Assembly: GCA_027055005.1 (NCBI GenBank)
Contig: JALUNR010000025.1
Coordinates: 1-48,077, forward strand
DNA length: 48,077 bases
Direction of reading: 5' to 3'
From: Campylobacterales bacterium
Lineage (GTDB): Bacteria; Campylobacterota; Campylobacteria; Campylobacterales; QNZT01
Part shown: in pieces, positions 17,760 through 26,782 of the stretch
How the letters are laid out: each line of letters opens with the position of its first letter
Numbering within the stretch: the first letter of the stretch is position 1
Notes under the pieces: generated by a model
Databases searched by the model: none
What the model saw: the letters and a program-made list of their open reading frames with translations, nothing else
Told to the model about the DNA's origin: nothing
Program-made: the position numbers and the translations under genes

Positions 17760-18683
17760 TTAAGGAGCCTTTATATCTTGAATAATTTTTTGAATAACAT
17801 CTTCAGCTTTTATACCTTTTGCCTCAGCTTGATAGTTTAATATCACACGATGTTTTAGTACATCAACTGCAACTTTAGCCACATCAAATGGAGTAACATA
17901 ATCTTTTCCATCTATATAAGCACGAGAGCGACTAGCTTTAAAAAGGTCTATACTTCCTCTAGGACTTGCTCCAAAGGTTAAGTTTTTGTCTTTTCTTGTA
18001 GCAAATACAATCTCTAACATATAACGAGTTATGGCATCATCAATATGAACTTCTTTACAAGATGCTTTTAAATCTTCTAACTCTTGCTTTGATGCAACTT
18101 GATTTATTTGTTTAAATTTAACTTCATCTCTTGCAATCTTATTTACTATCATAAACTCTTCATCGAAAGTGTTATAGGTAACATTTACTTTCATCATAAA
18201 TCTATCTAATTGAGCTTCTGGAAGATTGTAAGCTCCCTCTTGTTCTACTGGGTTTTGTGTTGCCATAACTAAAAAAGGAAGATTTAGTTTAAAACTCTCT
18301 TCACCGATGGTAACTTGTTTTTCTTGCATTACTTCAAGAAGTGCTGATTGTACTTTTGCTGGAGCTCTGTTTATCTCATCAGCTAGTAAAAGATTTGTAA
18401 AAACTGGACCTTTTTTAACTTCAAATTTATGTTCTTTTTGATTATAAATTTGAGTTCCTGTTATATCTGAAGGTAATAAATCAGGAGTAAATTGAATACG
18501 ACTAAAATCTAATCCTAAACTTTTTGATAAAGCATTTATGGCTGTTGTCTTTGCAACTCCAGGAACTCCCTCTACTAAAAGATGTCCATCACTAAGTAAG
18601 GCTATAAGCATAGAATCCACCAAATGCTCATGCCCTACAACTATTTTACTAACTTCATTTTTGATATCTTGAATTTTACTCAT
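17760..18683 (-). CDS. moxR: MoxR-family AAA+ ATPase
   Basis: First gene of the Bat operon. The 307-residue protein has the MoxR pattern: GHEHLVDSMLIALLSDGHLLVEGVPG, Walker A GVPGVAKTT, the SRIQFTPDLLPSDITGT segment, Walker B LLLADEINRAPAKVQSALLEVMQE, sensor ATQNPVEQEGAYNLPEAQLDRF (with arginine finger region) and a C-terminal lid domain (TFGASPRGSIDLFKASRSRA). MoxR ATPases act as chaperones that install cofactors or assemble complexes with vWA partners, here BatA/BatB. An AAAGGAGAA ribosome-binding site precedes the ATG and an own promoter is likely in the 82-base gap to yqeY. Confidence 0.94.
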   Translation of the reverse strand: MSKIQDIKNEVSKIVVGHEHLVDSMLIALLSDGHLLVEGVPGVAKTTAINALSKSLGLDFSRIQFTPDLLPSDITGTQIYNQKEHKFEVKKGPVFTNLLLADEINRAPAKVQSALLEVMQEKQVTIGEESFKLNLPFLVMATQNPVEQEGAYNLPEAQLDRFMMKVNVTYNTFDEEFMIVNKIARDEVKFKQINQVASKQELEDLKASCKEVHIDDAITRYMLEIVFATRKDKNLTFGASPRGSIDLFKASRSRAYIDGKDYVTPFDVAKVAVDVLKHRVILNYQAEAKGIKAEDVIQKIIQDIKAP

Positions 18684-18709
18684 AATTCTCCTTTATGAAA
18701 ATAATTTGA

Positions 18710-18715
18710 ATTGTA
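18710..18715 (-). promoter_or_regulatory. Probable -10 promoter of the moxR-Bat operon
   Basis: On the minus strand TACAAT lies within the gap between yqeY and moxR, 27 bases before the moxR start, giving a short leader of about 20 bases that just holds the AAAGGAG ribosome-binding site. No convincing -35 box is seen. No terminator is visible after yqeY, so readthrough from the glnD-glmS-yqeY transcript is also possible. Confidence 0.45.
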
Positions 18716-18765
18716 ATACTAATGCATAAATGAAGAATTAATAGTTGGTTTATAAAATCATTTAC

Positions 18766-19203
18766 TTATTCTAAGATATTTTTTACTACTTGATTTATCC
18801 TTTTCCCATCAGCTTTTCCACTAAGTTCTTTTGATGCAATCCCCATAACTTTCCCCATATCTTTCATACTTGTTGCACCAATTTTTTCTATGATACTTTT
18901 AACTACTGTTGTTAGTTCTTCATCACTTAACTGTTTTGGTAAATACTCTTTAAGTATGTCTATCTCATTTTGATTTTGTTCTACCAAATCATCTCTGCCT
19001 CCATCTTTTGCAAAATTTATAGCATCTTCTCTTTGTTTTACACCTTTTTGGATAATTTTTAAAATATCACTTTCACTTACCTCTCTTCTTTCATCAACTT
19101 CTATTTGTTTGATAGCACTCATGATAAGTCTTATAGTATCTCTTTTTAAGATATTTTTTTCTCTCATAGCATTTTTCATATCATCTTTTAATCTTTGTAA
19201 CAT
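18766..19203 (-). CDS. GatB/YqeY domain-containing protein
   Basis: A 145-residue protein corresponding to the stand-alone YqeY family, related to the C-terminal tRNA-binding domain of GatB. Visible family marks are LKDDMKNAMREKN, RDTIRLIMSAIKQIEVDERRE, SDILKIIQKGVKQREDAI and EIDILKEYLPKQLSDEELTTVV, ending KDMGKVMGIASKEL-GKADGKRI-QVV. Length is normal (about 150). The function of YqeY is not established; the family is thought to bind tRNA. It lies 24 bases after glmS with an AAGGAGAA ribosome-binding site and is the last gene of the glnD-glmS-yqeY unit. Confidence 0.9.
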   Translation of the reverse strand: MLQRLKDDMKNAMREKNILKRDTIRLIMSAIKQIEVDERREVSESDILKIIQKGVKQREDAINFAKDGGRDDLVEQNQNEIDILKEYLPKQLSDEELTTVVKSIIEKIGATSMKDMGKVMGIASKELSGKADGKRINQVVKNILE

Positions 19204-19227
19204 ATTTTCTCCTTGTAAATTTATTTT

Positions 19228-21036
19228 TTATTCTACCGTAACACTCTTAGCTAAGTTTCTTGGCATATCTACATCATTCCCAAGCCTTATAGAAATCTCT
19301 AGTGCTAAAAGTTGTGTGATAACCATCATTTCAAAAAACTCTTCCATAGGATGTTCTTGTATAGTAGTTTTTATAAAATCATCAGATAAGTCAAACTCTA
19401 GTGGTGATATAGCTAGGATGGTTGCATCTCTAGCACTTAGTTCTTCAACATTTGATTTTGTTTTTTCATAGTGAAGATTTTTGGGCATAAGAGCTACTGT
19501 AAAAAGATTTGCATCGGCTAGGGCGATAGGACCGTGTTTCATCTCTCCTGCTGGATATCCTTCTGCATGAAGATAACTTATCTCTTTTAGTTTCAAAGCT
19601 CCCTCCAATGCTAGTGGAAAGAAAAGATCTCTTCCTATAAAGAAAAATCCATGACCGTGAAGGTATCTTTTGGAAAGTCTTCTTATCTTTTGATGAATAG
19701 TATCTTTTACTACACAAACTTTTGGTATATGTTTTATAGCTTTTAATTCACTATCTAACTCATCTTTAGATATGATTTTTTTATGCTCTGCAATATACAA
19801 ACTAAGCATCCATAAAACCATCACTTGAGTTGCAAAAGCTTTAGTTGAAGCAACCCCTTTTTCTATACCAGCTCTTGCCAAGAGACTTGTATCAGCTTCT
19901 CTTACGATAGAGGAGTTGTCAACATTGCAAATACTTAAAGTTTTAAGTCCTGCATTTTTTGCCATTTTTAAAGCCTCTAGTGTATCAGCAGTCTCTCCAC
20001 TTTGACTTATAACTATAAAAAGAGTTTCATGGTTTAAAAGTGGTTCTTTGTATCTAAACTCACTTGCAATCTCTACACTTGTACTTATTTTTGCTACTCT
20101 TTCAAAAAGATATGAAGTAGCTAATGCTGAGTGATAACTTGTTCCACATGCACAGATTTTTATATGAGTTATTCCATCAAAAAAGTTTTCATCAAGTTCT
20201 TCAAAATCAACTTTTTTATCCAGTGCTCTTCCTAAAATACAATCACTTAAAACTTCACTTTGCTCATATATCTCTTTTTCCATAAAAAATCTAAATCCAC
20301 CTTTTTGGGCTGAGATTTTATCTCCTACAAGTGGCTTTTTTTCTATTTGCATCGGAGTCTTGTTTGAGAAAAGTTTTATTTCTTTTTGTGTTGCATATCC
20401 ATATTCATCATCTTTTAAATACACTACTTCATTTGCCAATCCTAAAAGAGGAGCATCACTAGAAGCAAAAAATAGTTCATCACTATTTGTTCCTATTATC
20501 ATAGGAGAACCATTTTTTGCAAAAAAGATTTTATCTTGAGCAGTTTTTGTTATAAGTAGGATGGCATAAGCACCTTTTAAACTATCTAATGTCTTTTTAA
20601 AAGCTTCAAATTCATCTTTGCTCTGTTTATAATTTTTTTCATATAGATGCACTATAACTTCAGTATCAGTTTGACTTAAAAACTCTACACCCTCAGCTAT
20701 AAGAGAGTCTTTTATCTCTTTGTAGTTTTCTATGATTCCATTATGTACCACATAACTAAACTCTCCCAAATGAGGATGAGCATTTAATTCAGTTGGATTT
20801 CCATGAGTTGCCCACCTTGTATGTCCTATGCCTATACTAAAAGCATCTATTTGAAAATCTTTTGTTTTTTCTTTTAAGTTTTGTAACTTTCCAACTGCTT
20901 TTGAGTGAAAAATATTATCTGTTTCAAGTATAGCTATACCTGCACTATCATATCCTCTATACTCTAACTCTGCTAAACCATCTAATAAAATATCTTTTGA
21001 ATTATTTTTTCCAATATAACCAACTATTCCACACAT
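19228..21036 (-). CDS. glmS: Glutamine--fructose-6-phosphate aminotransferase (isomerizing)
   Basis: Makes glucosamine-6-phosphate from fructose-6-phosphate and glutamine, the entry step to peptidoglycan and lipid A amino sugars. The 602-residue protein starts MCGIVGYIGK, so Cys after Met removal is the N-terminal nucleophile; ELEYRGYDSAGIA, GHTRWATHG and HNGIIENYKE complete the glutaminase domain (1-240). Two SIS isomerase domains follow (ACGTSYHSALATSYLFE, ISQSGETADT, ARAGIEKGVASTKAFATQV; then GRDLFFPLALEGALKLKEISYLHAEGYPAGEMKHGPIAL), ending in the standard PRNLAKSVTVE. No glmS ribozyme is expected or seen. Its start overlaps the glnD end by 13 bases. Confidence 0.97.
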   Translation of the reverse strand: MCGIVGYIGKNNSKDILLDGLAELEYRGYDSAGIAILETDNIFHSKAVGKLQNLKEKTKDFQIDAFSIGIGHTRWATHGNPTELNAHPHLGEFSYVVHNGIIENYKEIKDSLIAEGVEFLSQTDTEVIVHLYEKNYKQSKDEFEAFKKTLDSLKGAYAILLITKTAQDKIFFAKNGSPMIIGTNSDELFFASSDAPLLGLANEVVYLKDDEYGYATQKEIKLFSNKTPMQIEKKPLVGDKISAQKGGFRFFMEKEIYEQSEVLSDCILGRALDKKVDFEELDENFFDGITHIKICACGTSYHSALATSYLFERVAKISTSVEIASEFRYKEPLLNHETLFIVISQSGETADTLEALKMAKNAGLKTLSICNVDNSSIVREADTSLLARAGIEKGVASTKAFATQVMVLWMLSLYIAEHKKIISKDELDSELKAIKHIPKVCVVKDTIHQKIRRLSKRYLHGHGFFFIGRDLFFPLALEGALKLKEISYLHAEGYPAGEMKHGPIALADANLFTVALMPKNLHYEKTKSNVEELSARDATILAISPLEFDLSDDFIKTTIQEHPMEEFFEMMVITQLLALEISIRLGNDVDMPRNLAKSVTVE

Positions 21037-23528
21037 AATCTTTTTATAATCCTCTCTTTATTTTTACAAAAATTGCCATTTTTTTCTATCAAAAACAGAT
21101 TTCTAGTTCGTCCTTTGATAGTTTGAATCTTAGCACTTGCTATATCAATATTTATATCGTCAAAAACAGAAGAAATATTAGCTAAAAGTCCCTTTTGATC
21201 TATGGTGTTTAGTTTAAAAGAAGCATAACTTCGTGAATGTTTACAATCGATAGTTATTTCATGGTGCTTTATTTTCAAAGGATGAAGTCTTGGAGATTTA
21301 CTCATATCAAAACTATCTTTGATATATTTTTGTATCATAAGTATATCCATTTCCTCTCTAACACTCTCTATAAACTCTATTTTAAAATACTTAACTCCAT
21401 CAAAAAATTTAAAAATATCCATTGTTGATACATTTAAGTGTGATAATTTTGATAAAAAGTATCCTAAGTTAAAAGATTCTCTTCTTTGGATTTCAATAGT
21501 TAAAGCATTTGTTGCATCTATTTTAAAATCATAAGAGTTATTTAAATTGGCAATCCATTTAGAGATAGATACTATTTGCTCTGTTGGATATTTAAAAAAA
21601 AGAAGATTTGATTCTATGGATAAAATCTTCTTTTGCAAAAGTTTAGGTAGTAATAAAAACTCTTTATTCCTTTTTAGTTTTGTTTCTTCTTTCACTCTTT
21701 TTTTTGCTTCTGTTATGATTTTTTTATTATTTTTTATTGCTTCAAGAGATATTTCATACAACTCTTTTATAAGATTTGCATTTAAGTTTGAGTATGTTCC
21801 TTTTGCTACTGATTCTATATCAGCATAAGTTAAAATATAGAGCATAGTTAAGTTTTTTTCATTTTTTATATGTGATAAAAAGTTCAGTACAACCTTGTCA
21901 CTATAAATATCTTCTCTATTTGCAGTATTACTCATATTTGTGTGATTTTTTATAAGGGTATAAATAATATTTGCATCACTTACACTAAATCCTACTTCTA
22001 AGGCAAATTTTTTAGCAATATTTGCTCCAAGAAGTGAGTGATCTTGTTTTCTACCTTTTCCACAATCATGTAGTAAAGTTGCAAACTTCAATACAACCTT
22101 TTCACCACTTGAAAGTTTTTCATAAAGTGCTTTTATATTTTTTTCTTCTATATTTTCTAATGATTTTATTGCAAGTAAGGAGTGTATATCTACTGGAAAT
22201 TTATGATATCCATCAAACTGTTCAAGATGTTTTATCTTTCTAAAAGGAGGTATTAAATCTGAAAGTATATTTGCATTATAAAAAGCCATCAAAGTTTTAT
22301 AAATATAATCTTTTGCTAAAAACTCTTTCAAGATTTTTTTCTCTTTTATCTCTTTTTTAGATTTACTTAAAAGATAAATGTAACTTATATCATACTCTAT
22401 ATTTTTATCTTTCATATAAGTTAATAACTCTTTTAAAAGTTGGGTTAAGTCTTGTTTTTTCGGATTAGTTGTTGTAAAAAGTTTATTTTGGCAAAGATAT
22501 TTTTGAAAACTTATATGAGAGTTTTTTAAAAGTGAAATATTTTGTTTTCTAAAGAAATATCTTTTGGTTAATCTTTTTAGTATTAATTCAGATAAATTTC
22601 TTATGATATGCATAGAAGCAAAAGTTTTTCTTATAAGCTTTCTTTCACTTAGATTTATTTTTTCAGAAATAGAAGGAAGGTTTTCAAGTATAAGTTTATC
22701 TTGTTTTTTTCCACATACTAGATGCATTGCACTCCTCAATCTATATAAAAACTCTACTGAACTTAAAAGTGAAGTGTATTGATTATAAGTTATGATATTT
22801 GAGGGTAAATGCTTCACTTGATGAATATTATATAAGCTTTTAGCTATCCAAAAGATTGTATTAAAATCTCTCAATCCTCCTGGTGAAGATTTTATATTTG
22901 GTTGCATAGAAAACGGATGAGATTTTCTTCTTTTTTTATACTCATCTATTTTTGCTAAAACAAACTTTTTTTGAGAATCTTTTTGAATCTTTTTTATCAC
23001 ATTTTCAGTTTCAAAATATAAGTGTTTAGAACCATAAATAAATCGTGATTCTATCATCGCTGTTTTTATAGTTTGGTCAGTTTGGCTAGCACTTAAAAGT
23101 TCTTCTATTTTATGCACTCTATGTCCAAGTTTTAAACCACTATCCCATAAAACTTGTAAAAACTTTTGGATAATATCTTCTAAATTGTAACCTTTAACAT
23201 CTTTATAAACTATCATAATATCTATATCAGAATAAACACAAAGCTGTTCCCTACCATAAGAACCTAGAGCTACCAATGATATAGGAAGAGTATTTGAAAG
23301 AGGAATAAACTCTTCAAAAAAAACTCTTAAAATATACTTGTAAGTAGCTTTTATAATAGAATCTATATTTTTAGTATGTCTAACAAGAAAGTTTTTCCCC
23401 TGATCTTTTTCATATATTTTATCTAATGAGTTAAGATAAGTATTTATCTCATTTTTTATGACTTTTGATACTTCAAATTCTGATGCATCAGTGTATATTA
23501 ATTCTTCTATTTTTTGAGACAGATTCAT
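21024..23528 (-). CDS. glnD: Bifunctional PII uridylyltransferase/uridylyl-removing enzyme GlnD-like
   Basis: Nitrogen-status sensor that modifies PII proteins. The 834-residue protein has the nucleotidyltransferase motif ALGSYGREQLCVYSDIDIMIVY with D101 and D103, a PII-uridylyltransferase helical domain containing KSSPGGLRDFNTIFW, an HD hydrolase domain near residue 490 (LLHDCGKGRKQDHSLLGANIAKKFA) and at least one C-terminal ACT domain (SFKLNTIDQKGLLANISSVFDDINIDIASAKIQT in part). A degenerate first ACT is probable around 690-760. It is slightly shorter than the enterobacterial enzyme (about 890) but complete in domain order. Divergent from the barrel-SPOR gene across a 223-base intergenic region; glmS follows with overlap. 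Confidence 0.92.
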   Translation of the reverse strand: MNLSQKIEELIYTDASEFEVSKVIKNEINTYLNSLDKIYEKDQGKNFLVRHTKNIDSIIKATYKYILRVFFEEFIPLSNTLPISLVALGSYGREQLCVYSDIDIMIVYKDVKGYNLEDIIQKFLQVLWDSGLKLGHRVHKIEELLSASQTDQTIKTAMIESRFIYGSKHLYFETENVIKKIQKDSQKKFVLAKIDEYKKRRKSHPFSMQPNIKSSPGGLRDFNTIFWIAKSLYNIHQVKHLPSNIITYNQYTSLLSSVEFLYRLRSAMHLVCGKKQDKLILENLPSISEKINLSERKLIRKTFASMHIIRNLSELILKRLTKRYFFRKQNISLLKNSHISFQKYLCQNKLFTTTNPKKQDLTQLLKELLTYMKDKNIEYDISYIYLLSKSKKEIKEKKILKEFLAKDYIYKTLMAFYNANILSDLIPPFRKIKHLEQFDGYHKFPVDIHSLLAIKSLENIEEKNIKALYEKLSSGEKVVLKFATLLHDCGKGRKQDHSLLGANIAKKFALEVGFSVSDANIIYTLIKNHTNMSNTANREDIYSDKVVLNFLSHIKNEKNLTMLYILTYADIESVAKGTYSNLNANLIKELYEISLEAIKNNKKIITEAKKRVKEETKLKRNKEFLLLPKLLQKKILSIESNLLFFKYPTEQIVSISKWIANLNNSYDFKIDATNALTIEIQRRESFNLGYFLSKLSHLNVSTMDIFKFFDGVKYFKIEFIESVREEMDILMIQKYIKDSFDMSKSPRLHPLKIKHHEITIDCKHSRSYASFKLNTIDQKGLLANISSVFDDINIDIASAKIQTIKGRTRNLFLIEKNGNFCKNKERIIKRLCVE

Positions 23529-23751
23529 AAAACTTATTTCCTATTTTAATCTTACTTTAAGTTTTTTTATTAAAATGGCTTTATATCAAGCATCTTTCAT
23601 TATTATTAAAAGTAAAACTATTTGTATTTTTGTTAATTTAAAGATATTTTACCAAAGTTTTTTAATATTAAATAATATATATAAATTGATTTAAAATCTT
23701 AACAAGCAAATCATTTTTTTTCTCTATAATCCAAAGAAAAAAAGGTAAGTT
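23529..23751 (+). promoter_or_regulatory. Divergent intergenic region between glnD and the first barrel-SPOR gene
   Basis: A 223-base AT-rich gap serving both directions. Toward the right, TATAAT at 23725-23730 after a T tract is a clear -10, followed by AAAAAAGG and the ATG at 23752. Toward glnD, TATAAA on the minus strand at 23585-23580 is a possible -10 and AGGAAAT precedes the glnD ATG. I see no gene, RNA or terminator between them. Confidence 0.6.
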
Positions 23752-24678
23752 ATGAAGTTTAGATTTTCACTTTTTCTTATATCTTTGAGTATCATTAGTA
23801 ATTTAAATGCAGGTAAAATTGTTATGAGTACTACTTTTGGAAAGCAGTTAACAACTCCAAGTTATAAGCTTGTTGATGATAGAAATCTGATAGGATTAGG
23901 AATTCGTGGATATTTAAACAAAAATTATGCGATTGATATGAGATTTGCAACTTCAAAATCAAATCTTATGCAAGATGGCGGAAAAACTGATATAGAAAGA
24001 GGGAGTGTAAATCTTTTTTATGACTTATATCCAAATGTAAAAGTTTCACCTTATTTATTTGCTGGTGGTGGATATGAAAAACTACATCGTGTATATAAAA
24101 ATATTGGATCTCAATCTTTTGGTGATATGGGAGTTGGACTAAGGGTTGATTTAACAAAAAGTATAGAATTTAATACTGAAATTAAATATCTTAAAAAAGC
24201 AAGAACAAAAGATGATGAAGTTATAGCTACTATGGGATTTGGTGTGAAGTTTGGACAAAATCAAAAAAAACAGCTAGTTCATAAAAAACTAAAAATAAAA
24301 GAGTATATTAAACCAAAATATGAAACTACTATCAAAGTTGCTAAACCAGCTGTTAAAGCTGAAAAAAAGAGTGTTGATACAAAAGGATTATTTTGTGATG
24401 AAGTAGGTTATGCTAAAACAAAAATCTCTCATAATACTAAAGCAATAAGTAAAAAAATAGTTCCTAAAAGCAACTTTATACAAATAGCTTCACTAACAAA
24501 GATACAAAATGTTAAAAAAACCATAAAAGGATTAAAATCAAAAGGATTAAAAATCAAAGTTTTGAAACACTCAAACTTTACAACAGTACTTGTAGGGCCA
24601 TATAAAAAATCTAAAATTTCAAAAATTTTTCAAAAAGTTAAGCTTTTGCATAAAGATGCTTTTTACAAAAAGTTATAA
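23752..24678 (+). CDS. Outer-membrane beta-barrel protein with C-terminal SPOR domain (paralogue 1)
   Basis: A 308-residue protein with a signal peptide (FSLFLISLSIISNLNAG). Residues about 22-180 show alternating amphipathic strands with glycine turns (LIGLGIRGYLNKNYAIDMRFATS, GSVNLFYDLYPNVKVSPYLFAGGGYEKL, MGVGLRVDLTKSIEFNTEIKYL, MGFGVKFG), typical of an eight-stranded OmpA/OmpW-like barrel. A basic linker of about 55 residues leads to a SPOR domain (about 240-308: FIQIASLTKIQNVKKTIKGL, TTVLVGPYKKSKISKIF). SPOR domains bind denuded glycan strands, so this would tether the outer membrane to peptidoglycan, an OmpA-like role with a different periplasmic module. Tandem with a paralogue 78 bases downstream. 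Exact ligand and function unknown. Confidence 0.8.
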   Translation: MKFRFSLFLISLSIISNLNAGKIVMSTTFGKQLTTPSYKLVDDRNLIGLGIRGYLNKNYAIDMRFATSKSNLMQDGGKTDIERGSVNLFYDLYPNVKVSPYLFAGGGYEKLHRVYKNIGSQSFGDMGVGLRVDLTKSIEFNTEIKYLKKARTKDDEVIATMGFGVKFGQNQKKQLVHKKLKIKEYIKPKYETTIKVAKPAVKAEKKSVDTKGLFCDEVGYAKTKISHNTKAISKKIVPKSNFIQIASLTKIQNVKKTIKGLKSKGLKIKVLKHSNFTTVLVGPYKKSKISKIFQKVKLLHKDAFYKKL

Positions 24679-24720
24679 ATTTTCATAAAAAAAGTTAAAC
24701 TATTTTCTTTTTTTGACGAT

Positions 24721-24750
24721 ATCCTTCAAAACATATAGTTAATGAAGGAT
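24721..24750 (+). promoter_or_regulatory. Promoter and inverted repeat upstream of the second barrel-SPOR gene
   Basis: TTGACG (24713-24718) and TATAGT (24734-24739) form a candidate promoter with a short 15-base spacer. An 8-base inverted repeat ATCCTTCA (24721-24728) / TGAAGGAT (24743-24750) flanks the -10 and its right arm contains the ribosome-binding site GAAGGA. If transcription starts near 24746 the repeat acts on DNA, for example as an operator; if it starts further upstream the repeat could hide the ribosome-binding site in a hairpin. Confidence 0.4.
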
Positions 24751-24755
24751 TTATT

Positions 24756-25670
24756 ATGAAAAAAGGATTGGTTTTATCTGCTTTTTTACTAACTTCTATA
24801 TTTGCAAAAACAGAAGTAAGCTTAAACTTAGGAACAAATAGTTTTGCAAGTAGTGAAATACTAGATAGTGCTACAAGTTTAGGTGTAAGGGGAGATTTTT
24901 ATTTAGATGACTTATATCATATTGATTTAGGATATGATAATCTAGGAAATGTTCAGATAGAAAAATTAAATAATAAACTAAAAATAGATAGATTTTATAC
25001 TCAGTTTAGTGCAGATGGTGAAGAAGAGTATCATGTAGTACCTACTATGTCTGTTGGAGTTGGCTATGAAAGACAAAAAGGAGATCTTAGTGATTCTCAA
25101 CCATTTATATCTGCTGGTATAAATTTTAGATATAATCTTTCAAATAATTTAAATTTTCTTTTAGGATCAAAAGCACTTTGGAAAACTTCAAGTAGAGATA
25201 TAAATTTTCATTCAACTGTAGGAATAGGATATCTTTTTGGAGAAGAGCCTATAAATAATGAAGATAAACAAGAAGAGATAAAAATACCAGAAAAAAAACT
25301 AGATATTTCTACTCAATTTTCTCCAAAAGAAGTCACCCAAGTTGTACCTATACCAAAGGTAGTTCCTGTACAAGCAGATGTAAAAGAGATTGCTGTAGAA
25401 AAAATTTCACCAAAAATTCCAACCAAAATCAAACCTGTGCAAACTTTACAAAGTAGAGGTTATTTTATACAAGTTGGAGCATATAGCAAAAATCAACCAA
25501 TCAAACTTTTAACAAAACTATCAAAAGAAGGAAATCATATAGTTTTAAGACATCAACAAAATATAACTAAAGCTCTTGTTGGACCATACAGTAGCGAAGA
25601 AAAGGCAAGAAAAAACTTAGTAAATATAAGAAGATATGCAAAAGGTGCATTTATCTATAAAGAAAACTAA
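24756..25670 (+). CDS. Outer-membrane beta-barrel protein with C-terminal SPOR domain (paralogue 2)
   Basis: A 304-residue protein with signal peptide (GLVLSAFLLTSIFAKTEV). The N-terminal half reads as barrel strands (VSLNLGTNSFASSE, SLGVRGDFYLDDLYHIDLGYDNLG, TMSVGVGYERQKG, FISAGINFRYNLSNNLNFLLGSKALW, STVGIGYLFG). A Pro/Val/Lys-rich linker (about 175-225) leads to a SPOR domain at the C-terminus (GYFIQVGAYSKNQPIKLLTKL, ITKALVGPYSSEEKARKNL). Same architecture as the upstream gene but with low sequence identity, so the pair is an old duplication or two members of a family. The own promoter suggests separate control. Function is inferred as outer membrane-peptidoglycan linkage. Confidence 0.8.
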   Translation: MKKGLVLSAFLLTSIFAKTEVSLNLGTNSFASSEILDSATSLGVRGDFYLDDLYHIDLGYDNLGNVQIEKLNNKLKIDRFYTQFSADGEEEYHVVPTMSVGVGYERQKGDLSDSQPFISAGINFRYNLSNNLNFLLGSKALWKTSSRDINFHSTVGIGYLFGEEPINNEDKQEEIKIPEKKLDISTQFSPKEVTQVVPIPKVVPVQADVKEIAVEKISPKIPTKIKPVQTLQSRGYFIQVGAYSKNQPIKLLTKLSKEGNHIVLRHQQNITKALVGPYSSEEKARKNLVNIRRYAKGAFIYKEN

Positions 25671-25672
25671 GA

Positions 25673-25678
25673 TATAAT
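25673..25678 (+). promoter_or_regulatory. -10 promoter of mqnE
   Basis: TATAAT begins 2 bases after the stop of the second barrel-SPOR gene. The ribosome-binding site AAGGGGAG (about 25692-25699) precedes the ATG at 25706. TCTCC and GGAGA around the leader could pair and weakly cover the ribosome-binding site. Confidence 0.55.
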
Positions 25679-25705
25679 CTCTCCTAAAATCAAGGGGAGA
25701 CAACG

Positions 25706-26761
25706 ATGCAAAGTATAATTCAAAAAATACAAAATGATGAAAGACTTACTTTAAAAGAAGGGGTAAAACTTTATGATTTGGATCTTTTTACTCTTGGAAA
25801 GCTAGCTTCTAAAAAAAGAGAAGCTTTGCATCAAAAAAAAACTTTTTATAATATAAACCGACACATAAATCCTACAAATGAATGCAAAGATATATGCAAA
25901 TTTTGTGCATTTTCAGCAAATAGAAAAAATCCAAACCAATACACTATGAGTTTTGATGAGATTTTAAATATTGCTAAAGAAGCAGTAAAAAATGGAGCAA
26001 AAGAGTTTCATATTGTTTCTGCTCATAATAATAAAGTAGGGCTTGATTGGTATATGGGTATGTTTAAGATACTAAAAAATAACTTTCCAGATATACATAT
26101 AAAAGCATTAACAGCCGCAGAGATAAACTTTTTAGCAAATGAACATAATAAATCTTATGAAGAGATTATATCTCTTATGATAGAAAATGGAGTTGACTCC
26201 ATGCCAGGAGGTGGAGCAGAGATTTTTGATGAAAAAGTTAGAGATTATATCTGCAAAGGAAAAGTAAGCTCATCAGATTGGTTAAAAATCCACTCTTTAT
26301 GGCATAAAAGAGGAAGAAAAAGCAATGCAACTATGCTTTTTGGTCATATAGAAAGTCGTGAAAATAGGGTAGATCATATGATAAGACTAAGAGAGGTTCA
26401 GGATAAATCAGGTGGATTTAACACATTTATTCCTCTTGTATATCAAAGAGAAAATAATTATCTAAAAGTAAAAAACTTCCTATCTTCAACTGAGATTTTA
26501 AAAACTATGGCCATAAGTAGGCTAGTGCTAGATAATTTCCCACATATAAAAGCTTACTGGGTTACTTCAACTATAAACTTAGCTTTAATATCTCAAGAAT
26601 TTGGTGCAGATGACTTAGATGGAACAATCCAAAAAGAGTCTATAAACTCAGCAGCAGGAGCAAAAAGTTTAAGTGGTATGAAAGAATATGAGTTTGTTAC
26701 ACTTATAAAAGATAGTGGATTTGAGCCAGTTTTGAGAGATAGTTTGTATAATGAAATATAA
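25706..26761 (+). CDS. mqnE: Aminofutalosine synthase MqnE
   Basis: Radical SAM enzyme of the futalosine menaquinone pathway that adds a SAM-derived adenosyl group to the product of MqnA. The 351-residue protein has the cluster-binding motif C60-x3-C64-x2-C67 within HINPTNECKDICKFCAFSAN, followed by the TIM-barrel signatures KNGAKEFHIVSAHN, GVDSMPGGGAEIF and ATMLFGHIE. The segment FGADDLDGTIQKE near residue 300 is characteristic of MqnE rather than MqnC, which has a different sequence there. Menaquinone is the respiratory quinone in Campylobacterota, and these organisms use this pathway rather than the Men pathway. Other mqn genes are not in the window. Confidence 0.92.
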   Translation: MQSIIQKIQNDERLTLKEGVKLYDLDLFTLGKLASKKREALHQKKTFYNINRHINPTNECKDICKFCAFSANRKNPNQYTMSFDEILNIAKEAVKNGAKEFHIVSAHNNKVGLDWYMGMFKILKNNFPDIHIKALTAAEINFLANEHNKSYEEIISLMIENGVDSMPGGGAEIFDEKVRDYICKGKVSSSDWLKIHSLWHKRGRKSNATMLFGHIESRENRVDHMIRLREVQDKSGGFNTFIPLVYQRENNYLKVKNFLSSTEILKTMAISRLVLDNFPHIKAYWVTSTINLALISQEFGADDLDGTIQKESINSAAGAKSLSGMKEYEFVTLIKDSGFEPVLRDSLYNEI

Positions 26762-26782
26762 ATTTAAAAATAGGAGAAAATC

